Source of the DNA: JAXDBW01 sp034678405
GTDB taxonomy: Bacteria > Patescibacteriota > Patescibacteriia > UBA10025 > JAHIVO01
NCBI GenBank assembly: GCA_034678405.1
Contig: JAXDBW010000062.1
Coordinates: forward strand, 1-9,742
Direction: 5' to 3'
DNA: 9,742 nucleotides
Shown here: positions 6,596 through 9,742 of the stretch, in pieces
Position numbering within the stretch: the first letter of the stretch is position 1
Layout of the letters: each line of letters starts with the position of its first letter
Translations under genes and position numbers: made by a program
The notes under the pieces: generated by a model
What the model was told of the DNA's origin: nothing
The model's input: only the letters and a program-made list of their open reading frames with translations
Databases searched by the model: none

Positions 6596-7744
6596 CTAAC
6601 TCGCCACGATGCTTACAGTCATATTAATATCATAGTCTGAGGCCGCCGGCTGCTCGGCAGGGATGGTCTGAGAAATGCCAACCCCCGTAATGTCCCAATA
6701 ACACCCCGTACCCGCTGTCGCATCCGCTGTCACGAGGGTTATCGTATCAGTGACGCCTTCAGAAAAAGCCGCTGACGAGCCCTTGGTCAGGCCGGTCGTA
6801 CTGCAGCCAGACTGGGGTGAGATAGTCGACACTGTGGGATTAATAGTCATCTGGCCGCCGACTGAGTCAGCGTCCCCCCCATCGCCCGCACTAGCTGTCG
6901 GATCATTGAAATCGTAGTCTGTGCCCACGCTATCCCAGACTGCGGTCGTGGCTGAAGCGGCAATCGAGAGCGTCCAGGTGGCGGTACCAGTACTATTACT
7001 GACGCGGATCCGCTGACTACTCGTACCAAAGGTGCCCGTGACTGTTTGTGAGCTCCAGGAGAAGGTGGTACTATTCATCGCCATGCTCGGACTGGCCACC
7101 GGAGTGCCACCGCTATCCACAATATCGACTGTTAGCGTCCCACTTGGTGTGTATTCCCCCGCAATGCGGATATCCCACATGTACGAAGTGGCATTGTCCG
7201 GTTTGGCATTCTTGGCCCCATTGACCCGGACGCGCAGATTGGCGATATTGGGAAACCCCGCGCCACCCCAGTCAGCCGCGGTCAGCACCTGGGAACGCTC
7301 GATTTTCGAGACGCTCCCTGCAGTCGAGGCGATCAGGGTGTGCTTCGTGGTACAGGTCCCTCCCGAGTACGCACAGATGACAACACTCACGGTATCGTCG
7401 CTGCCTGCATCCTTAGAAAATGTAAAATATAGCGTGGCAGCAGACCAGGACTGGGATTTCGCTTGCCAGGAATTCGTCGCTTCGTCACTGGCGCCACCGC
7501 CAAACGAAATCGATGGGGTAGTATTTTGATTAGCATACGACGCACTGGTACTGGTGTTACCGTCATAGCCATACTGAGGGGTCGTCCATCCCTCAGCATT
7601 ACGGGCATCCGTCGGTCGGATAGTTTCTGTGGCAGCGTGTGCTACAGGAATCCCGAAAAAGGTGCCAGGTATAATAATAACGGTCATGGCAATCAGCACA
7701 CAACTGATGACGAGACTTGCAATGATTTGCGGAGTACGTTTCAT
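6596..7744 (-). CDS. Secreted surface protein with WxL-like C-terminal domain
   Basis: A 382-residue exported protein. The signal peptide is about 1-37 (MKRTPQ, hydrophobic core, AHA before ATE). The N-terminal half (about 38-197) is rich in Ser, Thr, Gly and aromatic residues, as in a beta-sandwich such as a carbohydrate-binding jelly roll. A middle beta segment (about 200-262) leads into ATWTLSIAAS. The C-terminal domain (about 263-382) contains AVWDS, YDFND, GGQMTI, SSAAFSEG and the closing IPAEQPAASDYDINM. W257-T-L259, and a final Tyr-containing strand after an IPA turn, recall the WxL domain that attaches surface proteins to the cell wall in Firmicutes. The second YxxxLTWxL-type motif is not conserved, so I call it WxL-like only. 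C314 and C348 could form a disulphide. It starts 12 bases after the DUF916-like gene, in the same operon. The partial gene at 9377-9742 is a clear paralogue of its C-terminal domain. Confidence 0.8.
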   Translation of the reverse strand: MKRTPQIIASLVISCVLIAMTVIIIPGTFFGIPVAHAATETIRPTDARNAEGWTTPQYGYDGNTSTSASYANQNTTPSISFGGGASDEATNSWQAKSQSWSAATLYFTFSKDAGSDDTVSVVICAYSGGTCTTKHTLIASTAGSVSKIERSQVLTAADWGGAGFPNIANLRVRVNGAKNAKPDNATSYMWDIRIAGEYTPSGTLTVDIVDSGGTPVASPSMAMNSTTFSWSSQTVTGTFGTSSQRIRVSNSTGTATWTLSIAASATTAVWDSVGTDYDFNDPTASAGDGGDADSVGGQMTINPTVSTISPQSGCSTTGLTKGSSAAFSEGVTDTITLVTADATAGTGCYWDITGVGISQTIPAEQPAASDYDINMTVSIVAS

Positions 7745-7756
7745 ATGAAGTGATCT

Positions 7757-9289
7757 CTAGGCATCAGTAGGTGGCACTGTGATCCGCGTACCTGGCCGCA
7801 ATTCATACGGTGGCTCGAGGGCATTGGCTTTGGCGAGCAGTTTCCAGGAGATATGACGCTGCTCGGCGATGGAGCGGAGCGAATCTCCTGACTGGACAGT
7901 ATACGACTGCCACTTCGTCCGGATCCACCGGAGTCGTCGTCGATGAAAGATAGTCGTCCCCACGCCAAGCCCGAGGAGTACGACCCCGCTCCCGTAAATC
8001 GCGGCGGCGGCTATGGATGGCCACAAATAATACGCTACCGTCGGGCCGGGGATGATCACCTGGTGCGTACCAGTCTGACCGAGCTCCGTATCTGGGTCAT
8101 CATAGTATGAGGCTCCCAGCCTCGTCGTATACCGCCCACCCCAAAACTGCGGCTCAACAGTGAAGTGCCACTCACCAGTGTCATCTCTGAGGATGGGATA
8201 GGTACCACCATGCTCTGCCACGATCTGACCCCACATATTTTTCGTAACGAGTGATATCGTCGCGTCCACCGAGACGTTACCCGTATTCTTTACTACCGGG
8301 TGGAGTACTGCTCCACCCTTCTCGCCTGGGGCGACATCCAGACCGACAATCTCTAGTCTCCGAACTATATCCCCGGGGATAGTTATCGCCACGCGGAGCG
8401 CGGTCCGGGTACTGATATTGATACCCGCTTCACTCTGTGATGACGTATCAGTCGCCTCTTGGATCGCGATGCAGCCATTATGTTCGCCGATGCTGGCCGT
8501 ATCAGGAACCGCTATAGTAAAGGGGACAAAAATATTGGTATGTGGCTCAAGCGTCACCAATACCGGCTGGAGCGGATCGAAATCACCCTCGATCTCTGCG
8601 CTATCAGAAAATCCGTCATTATCAGTATCAGCCAGATTTGGATTGGTGCCGTACTCCAGCTCCTGCACATACGTCAGCCCATCATTGTCATCGTCACTAT
8701 CCGGAGCCGGGGGATTCGTCTCACTGGTATCCTCGGCTGGGGCAGTCGGAGTGTCAGTCGGAGTGTCAGGGAGGAGTCCGTCGCCACGTGGATTGTACCC
8801 AAATGCCACCTCGGTCCCATCGAGAAATCCGTCAGCGTCAGTATCACGCTCTTGAGGGTCGGTCTGATACTCCTGCTCCTGGGTGTCGGTCAGTCCATCA
8901 CGGTCACTGTCCGGCGCATCAGTAGCCACGGCTGGTGTCGACTGTGGGATACCAAAGGTAATCCACGAACCGACATCCTTGCGGCGCTCTTCAATTTTCT
9001 TGCGTGATTGAGCGAGTTGTTCGCACGCAAATCCCCCGTCGGTAGACGGTACCGAATCAGTCGAATAGACATACATGCGCTTCTGCTCTTCGGTGTTATT
9101 CAAAACAAGGATGCCCTCATCCTGGGTCGTGCCGGGCTCGAGGGTATGGACGAAGATATCATCCGTCCGCGGATTGTCCGCGCGGGGGTAGGCCGGGCGA
9201 CCACCGATACCACCATAGCTGACAGCCAGTACATGCAGGGGGAGGATCGTGAGCAAGCAAATGCTGAGAAATAAAAAAAGACGTTTCAT
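7757..9289 (-). CDS. DUF916-like surface protein with thrombospondin type 3-like repeats, one membrane helix and a LysM tail
   Basis: A 510-residue envelope protein. The signal peptide is about 1-22 (MKRLFLF ... HVLA). An N-terminal beta domain (about 40-115) has HTLEPGTTQDEGILVLNNT and GSWITFGI. After an insertion it resumes at VTLEPH (245-250) and VPFTIAVPDTASIGEHNGC (255-273). This pattern matches the DUF916 (WxL-interacting protein) domain. The insertion carries two blocks of Asp-rich calcium-binding repeats (127-166 and 197-239, with DSDRDGLTD, DTDADGFLDG, DSDDDNDGLT and DTDNDGFSDS), linked by a Pro-Thr-rich stretch (171-196). A further beta domain covers about 310-412 and a transmembrane helix about 419-448, followed by HRRRLRWIR. 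A LysM domain closes the protein (463-507, YTVQSGDSLRSIAEQ to ITVPP). The likely role is to hold WxL-like surface proteins at the envelope. It is first in an operon with the WxL-like gene at 6596-7744. Confidence 0.85.
   Translation of the reverse strand: MKRLFLFLSICLLTILPLHVLAVSYGGIGGRPAYPRADNPRTDDIFVHTLEPGTTQDEGILVLNNTEEQKRMYVYSTDSVPSTDGGFACEQLAQSRKKIEERRKDVGSWITFGIPQSTPAVATDAPDSDRDGLTDTQEQEYQTDPQERDTDADGFLDGTEVAFGYNPRGDGLLPDTPTDTPTAPAEDTSETNPPAPDSDDDNDGLTYVQELEYGTNPNLADTDNDGFSDSAEIEGDFDPLQPVLVTLEPHTNIFVPFTIAVPDTASIGEHNGCIAIQEATDTSSQSEAGINISTRTALRVAITIPGDIVRRLEIVGLDVAPGEKGGAVLHPVVKNTGNVSVDATISLVTKNMWGQIVAEHGGTYPILRDDTGEWHFTVEPQFWGGRYTTRLGASYYDDPDTELGQTGTHQVIIPGPTVAYYLWPSIAAAAIYGSGVVLLGLGVGTTIFHRRRLRWIRTKWQSYTVQSGDSLRSIAEQRHISWKLLAKANALEPPYELRPGTRITVPPTDA
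8743..8766. repeat. Tandem duplication of a 12-base unit (CAGTCGGAGTGT x2)
   Basis: Two exact adjacent copies lie in the linker between the two calcium-repeat blocks of the DUF916-like gene, encoding repeated Asp-Thr-Pro-Thr. The in-frame unit suggests linker length evolves by slippage. Confidence 0.75.
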
Positions 9290-9295
9290 ACTAGA

Positions 9296-9304
9296 AGTAT
9301 ACCA
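9296..9304 (-). promoter_or_regulatory. Extended -10 promoter of the DUF916-like / WxL-like operon (TGG TATACT)
   Basis: On the minus strand TGG (9304-9302) directly precedes TATACT (9301-9296), an extended -10. Only 6 bases separate it from the ATG at 9289, so the mRNA should be leaderless. No clear -35 is seen, which an extended -10 can tolerate. It lies just downstream of the terminator at 9328-9352, so the operon is transcribed independently of the upstream paralogue. Confidence 0.65.
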
Positions 9305-9327
9305 CAGCTGCCCATCCGAGAGCTACC

Positions 9328-9352
9328 AAAAAAACCAGGCATCACTGCCTGG
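9328..9352 (-). terminator. Strong intrinsic terminator after the partial WxL-like gene
   Basis: On the minus strand a perfect 7-bp stem CCAGGCA - GTGA - TGCCTGG (9352-9335) is followed by seven T residues (9334-9328). It lies 24 bases after the stop at 9377. Confidence 0.9.
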
Positions 9353-9376
9353 CAGTCAGGACGCATGCGTCCAATA

Positions 9377-9742
9377 CTAGGACGCTGCCACGGAGAGGAC
9401 CATATTGATATCGTAGTCAGAAGCGGCAGGTTGCTCCGCGGGGATTTGCTGCGAGATAGAGACGCCCTGGAGGGTCCAGTCACCGATGTCATCAGACCCA
9501 GCCGCGCCAGTCAGGATAGTGATGCTATCCGTAGTGCCTTCGACAAAAGCGTTTGAAGAGCCGGCACTCACATTTGTCGTGGTACATGAGGAGCAATTAC
9601 CAGTGCTGATAGATCCGCCAGATGCATCCACGGTCATCTGACCACCGAGGGAATCGGTGTCAGCTCCATCCGTACAGCCTGTTCCATTGGCATCATTGAA
9701 ATCATAGTCAGTCCCAGCGCTGTCCCAGACGGCAGTTGTCGC
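9377..9742 (-). CDS. C-terminal part of a second WxL-like surface protein (5' end beyond window)
   Basis: An open frame from the window edge to the TAG at 9379-9377: 121 codons. It aligns along its whole length with about residues 263-382 of the protein at 6596-7744. The shared blocks are AVWDS, GTDYDFND, GGQMT, a Ser-rich SSNAFVEGTTDSITI segment, and a nearly identical end IPAEQPAASDYDINM. It has DWTLQGVSISQ where the other protein has YWDITGVGISQ, so a W-T-L triplet sits before the final strands here. Its cysteines differ: it has a CSSC pair and an extra C in GTGCTDG, while the cysteine preceding the final Trp is absent. It is probably a full secreted protein with a signal peptide outside the window, ended by its own terminator. 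The family assignment shares the uncertainty of its paralogue. Confidence 0.85.
   Translation of the reverse strand, partial: ATTAVWDSAGTDYDFNDANGTGCTDGADTDSLGGQMTVDASGGSISTGNCSSCTTTNVSAGSSNAFVEGTTDSITILTGAAGSDDIGDWTLQGVSISQQIPAEQPAASDYDINMVLSVAAS

Noticed and set aside
5956..6640. Plus-strand open frames opposite the Ig-like gene.
   Set aside because: No recognisable domain or promoter, and the opposite strand has a coherent two-helix, beta-rich protein with a clear -10.
8418..9007. Overlapping plus-strand open frames of 127-182 codons opposite the DUF916-like gene.
   Set aside because: They mirror the Asp/Thr/Pro-rich repeat codons of the real gene, giving Ser/Val/Gly-rich or His-rich nonsense. 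No promoter or start signal supports them.

Overview
The window most likely comes from a Patescibacteria (CPR) genome. This is inferred from protein character, not from a marker-gene comparison. It encodes a single-chain glycyl-tRNA synthetase, a small VirB2-like two-helix pilin, a membrane-anchored ClpA/ClpC-like AAA+ protein, and a set of secreted beta-rich proteins of a kind I associate with that group. Base composition looks even throughout. There are no insertion sequences, CRISPR arrays, rRNA genes or convincing tRNA genes. No stretch over 300 bases lacks a gene.

Layout. (1) Positions 1-1201, minus strand: glyS, missing its 3' end at the window edge. (2) Positions 1202-1415: a dense 214-base divergent intergenic region. 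It holds the glyS promoter, a minus-strand terminator, a candidate ~90-nt structured RNA with its own possible promoter, and a 9-bp-arm palindrome overlapping the -35 box of the next gene. (3) Positions 1416-1793, plus strand: the VirB2-like pilin, with a strong promoter and a terminator that runs into the stop codon of the convergent gene. (4) Positions 4968 to 1840, minus strand: a two-gene operon of a small multi-helix membrane protein and the membrane-anchored AAA+ protein. Its first ATPase domain has lost its catalytic residues. (5) Positions 6562 to 5083, minus strand: a two-gene unit of an Ig-like protein anchored at both ends and a 99-aa membrane protein. (6) Positions 9289 to 6596, minus strand: a two-gene operon of a DUF916-like protein carrying calcium-binding type repeats and a LysM tail, and a secreted protein with a WxL-like C-terminal domain. 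(7) Positions 9377-9742, minus strand: the C-terminal 121 residues of a second WxL-like protein, a paralogue of the one at 6596-7744, with its own terminator.

Regions 5-7 look like a cell-surface system: two paralogous secreted WxL-like proteins flank a DUF916-like partner, followed by membrane-spanning Ig-like accessory proteins. In Firmicutes, DUF916 proteins are the known partners of WxL surface proteins, so a Patescibacteria counterpart is the most interesting reading here. Regions 3-4 look like an envelope module (pilin plus membrane-tethered unfoldase), but the two halves are convergent, so that link is only suggestive.

Promoters are unusually legible. Four genes on both strands have an identical TATACT -10 hexamer placed 6 to 11 bases before the ATG. 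This implies leaderless or nearly leaderless mRNAs.
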